In this document: positions 1 through 7,869 of the stretch, piece after piece
Layout of the letters: each line of letters begins with the position of its first letter
Position numbering within the stretch: the first letter of the stretch is position 1
NCBI GenBank assembly: GCA_022616415.1
Contig: JAKEEU010000056.1
Coordinates: forward strand, 1 to 64,000
Source of the DNA: Candidatus Zhuqueibacterota bacterium
GTDB lineage: Bacteria > Zhuqueibacterota > Zhuqueibacteria > Zhuqueibacterales > Zhuqueibacteraceae
Direction of reading: 5' to 3'
DNA length: 64,000 bases
The notes under the pieces: generated by a model
Told to the model about the DNA's origin: nothing
Seen by the model: only the letters and a program-made list of their open reading frames with translations
Database searches by the model: none
Translations under genes and position numbers: made by a program

Positions 1-33
1 ATCACGATTAATTTTTGACAAAATTGGGTTTTT

Positions 34-1614
34 CTAAAATCGTTTTTTCCGAATCCCGAGCACCTTCATCCGATAGGCCAGCGTATTGGGTTTCACGCCG
101 AGCAGCTCGGCCGCGCCACCACGGCCATAAATTTTCCCATTGGCTTGCTTGAGCGCAGCCAGAATATTCGTCCGCTCGCGCTCTTTCCATTTCTCTTCGC
201 GAATGACGCGAGACGGAGTCGATGCAGCAGTCTCGACAGGCAGAGCGGGAATCGCCTCGGTCGGGCCCAATGGCAGCATAAGCTCAAGCTGCAGAACGCC
301 GCCGCGCGCCAAAATCACGGCGCGTTCGATCACGTTTTGCAATTCGCGAATGTTCCCCGGCCAATGATAACGCTGCAATTTTTTTAGTTGCTCCGGTGTG
401 ATGCGAACGGGCGAATAATTCAGCCGCGCACAGGTGCGATCGATGAAATGTTTGGCCAACATCGGAATATCTTCAATTCTCTCCCGCAACGGCGGCACGG
501 TAATCGGAAAAACGCTCAACCGATAATACAGATCTTGCCGAAAGCGTCCGGCTGCCGCTTCCTGCTGTAGGCTGCGATTGGTCGCCGCAATGATCCGCAC
601 GTCAACTTGGCGGGTGCGATCTTCACCGACGCGCTCGAAGTGGCCCTCCTGCAAAACGCGCAGCAGCTTGCTCTGCAGTTCGAGGGGCACTTCGCCGATT
701 TCGTCGAGAAAAAGCGTGCCGCCATCGGCCATTTGAAATCGGCCCAAACGATCCTTCAACGCGCCGGTAAACGCGCCTTTGACGTGGCCGAAAAATTCGC
801 TTTCAAACAACTCGCGCGGCACCGCGCCGCAGTTCACTTTGACGAGCGGGCGCTCACGTCTGGTGCTGCGCTCGTGTATCGCGCGCGCCAACATTTCCTT
901 GCCGGTGCCGGTTTCTCCCAAAATCAGCACTCCTGCCTCGGTGGGCGCGACGATTTCGATCTGTTGCAAAACCCGGCGCAACGCCGCGCTTTCGCCGACA
1001 ATGTCGCCAAAGGCCAGCGCGGTTTTAACTTCTTCGCGGAGATAGAGATTATCCATTTCCAATTGTGCGCGCAGCCGCTCGATTTCCTTCAAAGCGCGCG
1101 TCAGCTCCGCGGTTCGTTCCGCGACGCGTTGTTCTAATTTTTCATTCGCTTCCCGCAAAGCTTTTTCTGCTTGTTTGCGCGCGGTGATGTCACGCACCAG
1201 ATCAAGATTCAACCGCCGTCCACCCGCCTCGAAATTGCCGACACGAATTTCCACTGGAAAGCGCGTGCCGCCCTTGCGTTGATGCTGGCTCTCGAAGGTT
1301 TGCGGCTGCCCCGGCTTGAGTTTTTGGATCACCGCGCGAACTTTCTCCGGCGTCCATTTCTCGGGGTTCAATTCCCAAATGAACATGCTCAATAATTCTT
1401 CCCGCGAATATCCCAAGCTGTTGCATGCGAGCTGATTCACCTCGACGATCTTGCCTTGTTCGTCGGATACAAAAATGGCGTCGCCCGCTCTCTCAAAAAG
1501 CTCGCGATAGCGCGCCTCGCTTTCGCGCCAGGCTTTTTTTGCCTGCCGCAATTCGGCGCCATCTCGCGATAATCGCCGGACTCGCCCAACCTTTCTGGGG
1601 ACTTTCGTTTTCAT
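34..1614 (-). CDS. PAS-domain sigma-54-dependent transcriptional activator
   Basis: This 526-residue protein is an NtrC-type activator of RNA polymerase carrying sigma-54. An N-terminal PAS domain (about residues 30-150, [18 protein letters not shown]) probably senses a small signal. A coiled coil (about 150-195) leads to the AAA+ domain, with Walker A GETGTGKE near residue 233, the sigma-54 contact loop GAFTGA near 280, and Walker [12 protein letters not shown] Fis-type helix-turn-helix closes the protein ([19 protein letters not shown]). There is no receiver domain, so control is likely through PAS and not phosphorylation. It is divergent from the DoxX gene at 2000, and the space between holds an enhancer-like palindrome and a sigma-54 promoter, so DoxX is its likely target (inference). 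Confidence 0.95.
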   Translation of the reverse strand: MKTKVPRKVGRVRRLSRDGAELRQAKKAWRESEARYRELFERAGDAIFVSDEQGKIVEVNQLACNSLGYSREELLSMFIWELNPEKWTPEKVRAVIQKLKPGQPQTFESQHQRKGGTRFPVEIRVGNFEAGGRRLNLDLVRDITARKQAEKALREANEKLEQRVAERTAELTRALKEIERLRAQLEMDNLYLREEVKTALAFGDIVGESAALRRVLQQIEIVAPTEAGVLILGETGTGKEMLARAIHERSTRRERPLVKVNCGAVPRELFESEFFGHVKGAFTGALKDRLGRFQMADGGTLFLDEIGEVPLELQSKLLRVLQEGHFERVGEDRTRQVDVRIIAATNRSLQQEAAAGRFRQDLYYRLSVFPITVPPLRERIEDIPMLAKHFIDRTCARLNYSPVRITPEQLKKLQRYHWPGNIRELQNVIERAVILARGGVLQLELMLPLGPTEAIPALPVETAASTPSRVIREEKWKERERTNILAALKQANGKIYGRGGAAELLGVKPNTLAYRMKVLGIRKKRF

Positions 1615-1623
1615 AAAGCATCA

Positions 1624-1677
1624 CCTCAAATTTTTGTGAATATACGAAAAAATTTGTGAAATCACAAATTTTTGAGG
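1624..1677. promoter_or_regulatory. Enhancer-like inverted repeats (candidate activator binding sites)
   Basis: A perfect 10-bp inverted repeat AAATTTGTGA-AA-TCACAAATTT covers 1650-1671. A similar half-site, CCTCAAATTTTTGTGA, lies at 1624-1639 and forms a wider near-palindrome with 1662-1677. The sites sit just upstream of the sigma-54 activator gene (start 1614) and about 80 bases upstream of the sigma-54 promoter at 1732, a usual distance for NtrC-type enhancers. Binding by the neighbouring regulator is inferred. Confidence 0.6.
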
Positions 1678-1731
1678 TTAATTGTTGCGGGCGGAAATGC
1701 CTAAAAACAACACGTTAAAGCCATTCTGCAA

Positions 1732-1748
1732 TTGGCACGTGACATGCT
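1732..1748 (+). promoter_or_regulatory. Sigma-54 (-24/-12) promoter for the DoxX gene
   Basis: TTGGCACG-TGAC-ATGCT matches the sigma-54 consensus TTGGCACG-N4-TTGCT with one mismatch. The GG (1734-1735) and GC (1746-1747) have the required spacing. Transcription would begin near 1759 and run into the DoxX gene at 2000, giving a leader of about 240 bases that contains an inverted repeat (1818-1898). No other gene lies between. Confidence 0.75.
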
Positions 1749-1817
1749 TTAAGTAGAAGTGAACATGATGAGGCGGGCTTGCGCATAAGGTAATAGCGCA
1801 GAAGTCCTTCTATTCGT

Positions 1818-1898
1818 GTCATTCCGTAGGAATCTTTTTAATATCCAAGCGAAGTGTTGCGAAGTGCTGAATCGAAAAAGGATTCTTTCCAGAATGAC
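1818..1898. repeat. Dispersed inverted repeat, GTCATTCCG family (copy 1)
   Basis: The ends GTCATTCCG and GAATGAC are inverted, with internal GGAATCTTT/GGATTCTTT-like blocks. The same design recurs at 24492-24560 and 63754-63821. This copy lies in the predicted leader of the DoxX transcript. Confidence 0.55.
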
Positions 1899-1999
1899 AT
1901 TTTAAAGCGAGGTGATAAACTGTTACCGTGCGGCGAACTTCTCAATTACATAACCTCGCCACGCGGGTTCGGCATTACAAAACTCAGAAAGGAGAAACC

Positions 2000-2470
2000 A
2001 TGCATAACGAAACATTGAATTCACTTGCTCTGCTAACCGCGCGGCTGACGCTCGGCACCGTGTTTTTCGCGCATGGCGCGCAAAAAGTTTTTGGCTGGTT
2101 CGGCGGCTACGGCATCAACGGCACGATGGGTTATTTCCAAAACACGCTCGGCGTGCCGGCGGCGCTGGCTTTGATTGGCGTATTGGCGGAATTAGTCGTG
2201 AGCATTCTTTTGCTCTTCGGTGTGTCAACGGGATTGGCGGCGGTTATCGCCATTCTGCAAATGGCGGCAGCGATTTATCTCTCGCACACCAAAGACGGCT
2301 TCTTCATGAATTATTTCGGCCACCTCCCGGCGGGACGCGAAGGCTTCGAGTACAATATCGTTCTGATCGGCCTGGCGCTCGTGCTGTTCTTTGCCGGCGC
2401 CGGCCGCTACTCGCTGGACTCTGCATGGGGGCTGGATTTCGTGCGGAAAGCCGTTGGCTTTGCGAATTAG
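2000..2470 (+). CDS. DoxX family membrane protein
   Basis: The 156-residue protein has four hydrophobic segments and the DoxX pattern near the N-terminus (ARLTLGTVFFAHGAQKVFGWFGG) and GREGFEYNIVLIGLALVLFFAGAGRYSLD near the C-terminus. DoxX proteins are small inner-membrane proteins, some linked to redox or thiosulfate metabolism; the role here is not shown. The ATG at 2000 is chosen because GAAAGGAG (1987-1994) precedes it; an upstream GTG frame from 1928 lacks such a site. A sigma-54 promoter at 1732 and the divergent activator suggest inducible expression. Confidence 0.9.
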   Translation: MHNETLNSLALLTARLTLGTVFFAHGAQKVFGWFGGYGINGTMGYFQNTLGVPAALALIGVLAELVVSILLLFGVSTGLAAVIAILQMAAAIYLSHTKDGFFMNYFGHLPAGREGFEYNIVLIGLALVLFFAGAGRYSLDSAWGLDFVRKAVGFAN

Positions 2471-2615
2471 CATGAAAAATGGAACCACGGAATTGAGAAT
2501 TCCCCAACATGGGTTGCGCCGGATTAAAAATCGATGCGGATTTGTTGCATATTTTCTGTGTGGTTTTTTATCCCAGGTGGATTACATTAATTTTCAATTA
2601 CCTTGAAAAAGACCC

Positions 2616-3257
2616 ATGAAGCTCATCTCCGTCAACGTGTCGCCGCCGAAAGAAATTCAATACAAAGGGGAAACCGTGGCCACCGGAATCTTCAAAGAAC
2701 CGGTGCATGGACGTGTCATGCTGCGTGAGTTAAATCTCGACGGCGATGGCCAGGCGGATTTAACCGTTCACGGCGGCGTCCATCAAGCAGTTTATGTTTA
2801 CCCATTCGAGCATTACGATTATTGGAAGCATAAGCTCGGCCGCCAAGACTTGGCCCATGGGCAATTCGGCGAGAATTTCACGGTGACTGAGATGATGGAA
2901 GAACAAGTTCACATCGGCGATGTTTTTCGCGTTGGCAGCGCAGTGGTGCAAATCACGCAGCCGCGCGTGCCGTGCTACAAACTTGCCATCAAAATGAACC
3001 TGCCCAAATTTCCGAAACTGTTCATGGCGAGCGGCCGCACCGGATTTTACCTGCGCGTTCTGCAAGAGGGCGAAGTCGGCGCCGGTGATGTGATCGAGCG
3101 CATTGAGAGCGCTCCCGAAAAGATGACGGTGCAAGAAGTCTTTCATTTGGCTTTTCGCGATCACGACGACCGCGAAGCGCTCAAAAAGGCGCTGCGCCTG
3201 CGCGGCCTCTCACCCGGTTGGCACGGCATGTTTGCGGAGCGCTTGGCGGCGCGATAG
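2616..3257 (+). CDS. MOSC domain protein (YiiM-like)
   Basis: The 213-residue protein resembles YiiM-type MOSC proteins, which handle sulfur carried by molybdenum cofactor or reduce N-hydroxylated compounds. Typical stretches are DLTVHGGVHQAVYVYPFEHY, the FGENFTV block and the conserved cysteine in ITQPRVPCYKL, the expected cofactor ligand. It ends in the helical tail usual for YiiM (LSPGWHGMFAERL). The ribosome-binding site before ATG 2616 is weak. It is followed after 48 bases by the sigma-factor gene, on the same strand, with no evident shared function. Confidence 0.88.
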   Translation: MKLISVNVSPPKEIQYKGETVATGIFKEPVHGRVMLRELNLDGDGQADLTVHGGVHQAVYVYPFEHYDYWKHKLGRQDLAHGQFGENFTVTEMMEEQVHIGDVFRVGSAVVQITQPRVPCYKLAIKMNLPKFPKLFMASGRTGFYLRVLQEGEVGAGDVIERIESAPEKMTVQEVFHLAFRDHDDREALKKALRLRGLSPGWHGMFAERLAAR

Positions 3258-3305
3258 CAAATTGGGATGGGCAGATTCCACCTATATTTTGTTTGCAGGA
3301 CAAAA

Positions 3306-3920
3306 ATGACTGTCCAAAATACAGAGCGCAATAATGCAGACTGGCTTGCCGCTTTAGGCGATGAAAGCTTGGCGGCACAGGAGGCCCTGCGCGATCTCAC
3401 TATTATTATGCGGCGCAACTTGAGCCGCGCTTTTGGGAATCGTGCCGGAGTCGACGATACCGTAGTGGAAGATTTTGTTCAGGAGGCTTTGCTGAAGATC
3501 ACCAGCAACCTGAACGGCTTCCGCGGCGATAGTCGCTTTACAACTTGGGCAACGGCCATAGCCGTGCGCACAGCCATGACGATGCTGCGCCGAGCGCATT
3601 GGAAAAATGTGTCGCTGGATGAGATGGCGTTGGACAGGTTGGAACATAGCGAGTCGATGCCAACACAAGAACAAGACAGCCAGCGCCAGGAGATCGTGCA
3701 TTTACTCCATAAATTAATCGAAGAGAAGCTAACCCCGCGCCAGCGCGAAGCCGTGCTGGGCTCATTGGCCGGCGTTCCGCAGGCCCTTTTAATGGAGCGA
3801 CTTGGCCTCAACCGCAACGCACTCTACAAGCTGGAGCACGATGCCCGCAAGAAGCTGAGAGCGGGCCTCGAACGACATGGCATCCGCGCCGAGGATGTAA
3901 GAGAACTTTTTCACGAGTAG
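3306..3920 (+). CDS. RNA polymerase sigma factor, ECF type
   Basis: This 204-residue protein has sigma region 2 (VEDFVQEALLKI, then FRGDSRFTTWATAIAVRTAMTMLRR, the -10 recognition and melting helices) and region 4 (LTPRQREAVLG... NRNALYKLEHDARKKLRAGL, the -35 reading helix-turn-helix), with no region 1 or 3. That is the ECF layout. ATG 3306 is chosen because AGGAC lies just upstream and the earlier in-frame ATG (3267) adds a non-conserved tail. The anti-sigma candidate starts 23 bases after the stop, so the pair is probably one operon. Confidence 0.9.
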   Translation: MTVQNTERNNADWLAALGDESLAAQEALRDLTIIMRRNLSRAFGNRAGVDDTVVEDFVQEALLKITSNLNGFRGDSRFTTWATAIAVRTAMTMLRRAHWKNVSLDEMALDRLEHSESMPTQEQDSQRQEIVHLLHKLIEEKLTPRQREAVLGSLAGVPQALLMERLGLNRNALYKLEHDARKKLRAGLERHGIRAEDVRELFHE

Positions 3921-3943
3921 TCAGAAGAGAAAGAGGACATCTT

Positions 3944-4195
3944 ATGAAGATTACAAGAGAAATACTTGATCGTCTTGCTCAGAGCCTCGTGGCTACTCGT
4001 CCCGAGGAGATAGACTGCGACGAGTGGCTCTCACGAGTCGGCCGGCTGCTGGAGACCGTGCAGCGGGGAGAGCCTGTGCCTGCGGAGCTTGCGCCCGTGC
4101 TTCACCATATCGAGTTGTGTGCGGAATGCGACGAGGAGTTCCAGCTCTTATTGGCCGCACTAGACGACTCAGAGTCGTTGGCAGATGCATCATAA
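3944..4195 (+). CDS. Putative zinc-finger anti-sigma factor
   Basis: This soluble 83-residue acidic protein contains the HHIELCAEC motif (H-x3-C-x2-C) used by zinc-binding anti-sigma domains to wrap around an ECF sigma factor. There is no membrane segment, so it would act in the cytoplasm, perhaps sensing redox state through the cysteines. AGGACATCTT precedes the ATG. The tight link to the sigma gene supports the call. The family match is by motif and context only. Confidence 0.65.
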   Translation: MKITREILDRLAQSLVATRPEEIDCDEWLSRVGRLLETVQRGEPVPAELAPVLHHIELCAECDEEFQLLLAALDDSESLADAS

Positions 4196-4307
4196 TTTTG
4201 ACTTCATGAGGTAAGATATCTGCTCCTCGCGTCGTCTATACAGATGACGCAGACAAAGGACGCAAAACCGCGTCTTCTTATCAATCAACTCAAAGAAAGG
4301 AGCAGAC

Positions 4308-4760
4308 ATGAAACGCGTCATCACTTTTTTGGTAGGTTTGGTGCTCGCTGCGAATCTCGCCTTGGCCGGTGATCTCGTCAATGCCGATGCACACAGCAAG
4401 ATTGCACTGCAGGGCTACGATCCGGTGGCGTTCCACACGATCGGCAAAGCGACCAAGGGCAACCCGGCTATTGCGGCGGAATATCACGGCTACAAATACT
4501 TGTTCGCTTCCGCAGAAAACAAAGCCACGTTTGAGAAGCAACCGGAGAAGTATCTGCCGATCTACGGCGGCTATTGTGCGTATGGCGTGTCCATTGGCCA
4601 GTTATTTCCGGTGGAAATCGATACCTGGGAGATCGTTGATGGCCGCCTGGTCCTGCAATACAACCAGGATATCAAGCGCGAATTTGCCAAGCACAAAGAG
4701 GTCAACTTCCACAAGGCAGAAACCAACTGGCCGAAGCTCGTGAAAAGCAACAAGAAGTAA
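4308..4760 (+). CDS. Exported YHS domain protein
   Basis: This 150-residue protein has a Sec signal peptide (MKRVITFLVGLVLAANLALA) and a YHS domain (LQGYDPVAFHTIGKATKG, then YLPIYGGYCAYGVS), a small fold often tied to metal binding. Proteins of this kind are common in the periplasm of environmental bacteria; their exact role is unknown. A strong AAAGGAG site precedes ATG 4308. The gene stands alone. An imperfect hairpin (GCGTCGTC/GATGACGC, 4229-4250) upstream could end the sigma/anti-sigma transcript. Confidence 0.85.
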   Translation: MKRVITFLVGLVLAANLALAGDLVNADAHSKIALQGYDPVAFHTIGKATKGNPAIAAEYHGYKYLFASAENKATFEKQPEKYLPIYGGYCAYGVSIGQLFPVEIDTWEIVDGRLVLQYNQDIKREFAKHKEVNFHKAETNWPKLVKSNKK

Positions 4761-4898
4761 CGCTGAAAACGCCGCGCCCCGTTGCTCTGCAGCGGGGCCG
4801 GATTGTTGACGTGGAAAGAGAATAAGGGCACTGAAAGGTGGCCGAGCGGTTCATTCGCCGAATAATGCGCGTGAATAAAATTTAAGCGTGCAATTTCT

Positions 4899-6155
4899 TC
4901 ATTTCATCAAAACCGCCTTGCGCGTTTGCGAAAATTTTCCGGCGGTGATTTTGTAAATATAAAGACTGCTCGCCGTTGCTTGCGGTGCAAACGTCACGGC
5001 ATGTTCGCCCGCGGCTATCTCCCCATCCACCAGCGTCGCGACTTCGCGGCCATTCACATCGAACACTTGCAACGTCACGTGCTCGCCCTGCGGCAACGAG
5101 AATCGAATCGTGGTTGAGGGATTAAATGGGTTCGGAAAATTTTGCTCGAGTTTGAAACGGCGTGGAGCTTCATCGGAGCGTGTGTCGACGCGAGTCGTAT
5201 TCTTTCCGAGAAACCACGAAGCCGCCGTGGCTTCAGTTTTGAAAAAGCCCAGCAAGAGATTCGCGACTTTGGTGCGGCCGGCCGGCGCCGGATGCGTGCC
5301 GTCGTTTTGAAAATCGCGGCATTCCCAAATCAAGCCATCCTGGCGAGGCGTCATGCCATCCGCCCACAAGTATGGCCCCCATGCCAGCCACGGCGCTTTG
5401 GGTTTGGCGCCGCCATAAGTGAGGGAGGTGTCGCCGTTGATTTGTTTTTCGATAAGCCATTTTACCGCAAACCCACTCTCGTAGGCGAAAGGCTCGGGAT
5501 TCAAAGTCGTGGTGGCATAACCTGCGTAAATCCGGCTTGACCAATACGCGATTTTGAGATTCGGATATTTCGCTTTGAGTATTCGCGCAATGCTCTCCAG
5601 CTCGCTCGCCAAAATCTGTGCGTGTGCCGGAAAAGCTTGCGTCGGCCGCGCATCCGCTTCTTTGACCCACGCCACTTGCACCTGTGGCCGCGTGACGCTG
5701 GCATTGCGCAAGCGCTGATCGATCACGCTCCAAAAATTGGCGGTGGAATCGGAAATGATCGCCGCGGATTGCCCGCCCTGCGCGCCGTCCACGATCACCA
5801 GCTTGGGGTTCTTCGCCGCATCCGCATCGGCAAAACTTTTGAACACGGAAAATTCTTGCGTGGTGTTCGACATGCCGATGGAGAGCAAAACGATTTTGCC
5901 GTTGAGAGTGTCCACCGTTCCCGCCGAGTTTCTCGGCAGAATCTGCGCTGCCAATGACAAGCCGGCGGCGAGATGTGCCGCCGGCGGGAAGTTGCTGCCC
6001 TGCGGATAAAAGCCGCCGGAAAAGTTTTGATAAATGCCCGCGCCCAGCTCGGTGAGCGGCGTGAAGCCGACCGAAGTGCGAGAGCAGTTTTGGCTGCGCG
6101 CGTGCGTCCCGGCGAGCAAGGCCAGCACCATGAGAAAAAGAAGTAAGCGTTTCAT
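4899..6155 (-). CDS. Secreted SGNH-hydrolase-like protein with C-terminal surface-sorting domain
   Basis: This 418-residue protein carries a signal peptide (MKRLLLFLMVLALLAGTHA). The middle resembles the SGNH/GDSL hydrolase fold: a candidate serine block (LLSIGMSNT), DGAQGGQSA, and a D-x-x-H block in NDGTHPAPAGR. The last 85 residues form the FlgD-like type A sorting domain (NFPNPFNPSTTIRFSLP, VFDVNGREVATLVDG, ending FSQTRKAVLMK), which directs export to the cell surface by type IX secretion in Bacteroidota and relatives. The substrate is unknown. No secretion-system genes lie in the window. The tail is the main clue to the organism's affiliation. Confidence 0.85.
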   Translation of the reverse strand: MKRLLLFLMVLALLAGTHARSQNCSRTSVGFTPLTELGAGIYQNFSGGFYPQGSNFPPAAHLAAGLSLAAQILPRNSAGTVDTLNGKIVLLSIGMSNTTQEFSVFKSFADADAAKNPKLVIVDGAQGGQSAAIISDSTANFWSVIDQRLRNASVTRPQVQVAWVKEADARPTQAFPAHAQILASELESIARILKAKYPNLKIAYWSSRIYAGYATTTLNPEPFAYESGFAVKWLIEKQINGDTSLTYGGAKPKAPWLAWGPYLWADGMTPRQDGLIWECRDFQNDGTHPAPAGRTKVANLLLGFFKTEATAASWFLGKNTTRVDTRSDEAPRRFKLEQNFPNPFNPSTTIRFSLPQGEHVTLQVFDVNGREVATLVDGEIAAGEHAVTFAPQATASSLYIYKITAGKFSQTRKAVLMK

Positions 6156-6227
6156 GTTTGGGTCTCGCCTGTTTCGTTGTTATTAGCACCGGCCTCCTGC
6201 CTGCATTTTCCGTCTGCTGTGAATCTT

Positions 6228-6325
6228 GCAGACTGGAAGTCTGCGCTACAATCGGTTTTAATTGGGTTCTTAAAAAAAGCCGGACTTGCACGAGAATTGT
6301 TTTGGTTTATTTACAAGTCCGGCTC
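6228..6325. repeat. Two small inverted repeats, including a diverged AAGTCGGACTTG-type element
   Basis: GCAGACT-GGA-AGTCTGC forms a 7-bp hairpin at 6228-6244. AGCCGGACTTG (6279-6289) and CAAGTCCGGCT (6315-6325) are exact inverted repeats and resemble the ends of the elements at 7241, 27650 and 54721. The stretch lies between two minus-strand genes, just upstream of the secreted SGNH-like gene. Confidence 0.55.
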
Positions 6326-6351
6326 TACGAATTACGCCTTACGTTTTACAC

Positions 6352-7218
6352 CTAATTCTTAGGCTTGTCGCGCGTCGTCTTCTTCGCTTTCACCGTCGTC
6401 TTCTTGCCGTGCTCCGTCTTCGTCGTTTTCTTCACACCTTTAACCGTCGTCTCTTTGCCGGTTTTAGGATTGTGGACTTCGACTTTGCCGGCTTTGACCG
6501 TGGTGGTTCTATCGCCGCCGTGGGTGACGCGCGTCTGCTTTTTCACCAGCGTCGAAGAAGAGGCGTGGTAATTGACTTTTGTGACACGCGTGACTCGAGT
6601 AGTGTGAGTGACATGAAACGTCGCGCGGGTCGTAAATCTAACGGTGCGCGTGCGATAAACATGTACCGTCACCGGATGCCACGGATGCCACCAACGCGGA
6701 TAAAATCCAAAATAGGAGGCCGAGCAATACGGATGATAAACCGGCCGGAAAATCCACGGAATGATCGGCCACGTGTGAACATGCACCTGCACCGGCGCAA
6801 TGTAGTAATCCGCTCCGTAGATGACCTCGTTGCCGCGTACTTGCATGTTATAATCTTCCTCGCCGTTTTTCTCCACTTCGATGGTGGCGACATCCTGAAA
6901 CTCGTTTTCGCCGAGCGGCACTTGCAGAACGATCACATGCGCGTCGTCGGCAGCTTCCTCCATCACGCGAATGAAATCGACCTCGCCGTTGTCGTCGAGA
7001 TCGAGATTGTTGACGCCAATATCAGGATCATTGAGCGACTTTTCAAACTCTTCCAAATCCTTCGCGTCTTTGAACAGCTCCGCCACCGCTTGCAAATCCA
7101 ACCCTTCCGCCGCTTCCGAACTCGGCGCAACAACGGTGACGTCTTGTGAAAAAACCGAGCTGCTCACCAGACTGATGGCACAGAAGAGTGCTGCGAGAAT
7201 GCTTGATTTGGGTTTCAT
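6352..7218 (-). CDS. Secreted protein of unknown function, His/Trp-rich with basic repetitive tail
   Basis: This is a 288-residue protein with a signal peptide (MKPKSSILAALFCAISLVSSSVFS). An acidic N-terminal half has a calcium-loop-like DLDDNGEVDFIRV. The centre is aromatic and histidine-rich (VHVHTWPIIPWIFRPVYHPY, FYPRWWHPWHP). The C-terminal third is a Lys/Thr-rich low-complexity tail with repeated KTTVK and RVT units. AAGGAGAA precedes the start. I do not recognise a named family for certain; it may sit at the envelope and bind metal or polyanions (inference). Confidence 0.75.
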   Translation of the reverse strand: MKPKSSILAALFCAISLVSSSVFSQDVTVVAPSSEAAEGLDLQAVAELFKDAKDLEEFEKSLNDPDIGVNNLDLDDNGEVDFIRVMEEAADDAHVIVLQVPLGENEFQDVATIEVEKNGEEDYNMQVRGNEVIYGADYYIAPVQVHVHTWPIIPWIFRPVYHPYCSASYFGFYPRWWHPWHPVTVHVYRTRTVRFTTRATFHVTHTTRVTRVTKVNYHASSSTLVKKQTRVTHGGDRTTTVKAGKVEVHNPKTGKETTVKGVKKTTKTEHGKKTTVKAKKTTRDKPKN

Positions 7219-7240
7219 GGGTTCTCCTTAAAGTTATGCA

Positions 7241-7303
7241 AAGTCGGACTTGGGCAGCGGAATTTTGCTAAATTTGAAGACTTGCCATGCTCAAGTCCGA
7301 GAC
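7241..7303. repeat. AAGTCGGACTTG inverted-repeat element (copy inside a DUF4136 gene)
   Basis: AAGTCGGACTTG (7241-7252) and CAAGTCCGA (7292-7300) are inverted ends about 62 bases apart. The element supplies the last residues and stop codon of the truncated DUF4136 gene at 7268-7561. It belongs with the copies at 27650-27709 and 54721-54781. Confidence 0.65.
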
Positions 7304-7561
7304 ATTCGTGTGATACGCCACGAGCAAATCCGGCCTGCCCGCCGTTTGTTTCTGCAAGCCTTTGGCAACGAGTTGCTGCCCAATCGCCGCTTCAATACGT
7401 TTGTTATTCAACGGATTGCCGCTGCGATGCGGCATGAAATCAAACGTTTTGTACTGCGCGAAATTCGCAGTGGGATCGAAATCGGATTTCACCGCGACTG
7501 ACGAACAACTGATGAGTGCGGTTGCAAGAAGCAACCCCAAAAGGTTTTGTAACGCTTTCAT
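7268..7561 (-). pseudogene. DUF4136 lipoprotein, C-terminal half lost at a repeat element
   Basis: The 97-residue frame has a lipoprotein signal peptide (LLGLLLATALISC) and the start of a DUF4136 domain (DFDPTANFAQYKTFDFMP, then AAIGQQLVAKGL and GRPDLLVAYHTN). Intact members are roughly twice this length. After YHTN the reading frame enters the repeat at 7241-7303, which adds VSDLSMASLQI and a stop. No remaining half is seen, because the next gene starts at 7218. GAGGAT precedes ATG 7561, so the shortened lipoprotein could still be made. Confidence 0.7.
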
Positions 7562-7869
7562 GGTTTATCCTCCTCGTCGGATTGTTGCTAAGATTTTTGT
7601 TGTACTGTTAAAGTTGAATCACGTCCACCTCTGTCTTTTACAACGCTTATGCCAACTTTGCCGATATGAGAAATTGGCGCTAAATATAAGAATTTTTTGA
7701 GCAAATTCCCGGTGTACAAAAGTTTGCATCCATGGCTAATTGTACGGTTTAGTTCAAAAGGGCTGGCCGAAGCGTAGCACGATGCGATTTCGAAAAATAA
7801 AAAACCCGGATTTTGCCTTGCATAAGGAAAATCGGGCTTTGACTTTTTATACGCTTTCGAACCGGGCCG

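Noticed and set aside
3218-3235. Sigma-54-like TTGGCACG...TTTGC on the plus strand
   Set aside because: The spacing between GG and GC is two bases too long and the site lies inside the MOSC coding region.
4836-4851. tRNA-Ser/Leu-like D-arm sequence (GGTGGCCGAGCGGT)
   Set aside because: No acceptor stem, anticodon arm or TTC arm follows; only this short motif matches.
5233-6291. 352-codon frame overlapping the secreted SGNH-like gene
   Set aside because: Arg/Gly/His-rich composition without motifs; the other frame has signal peptide and sorting domain.
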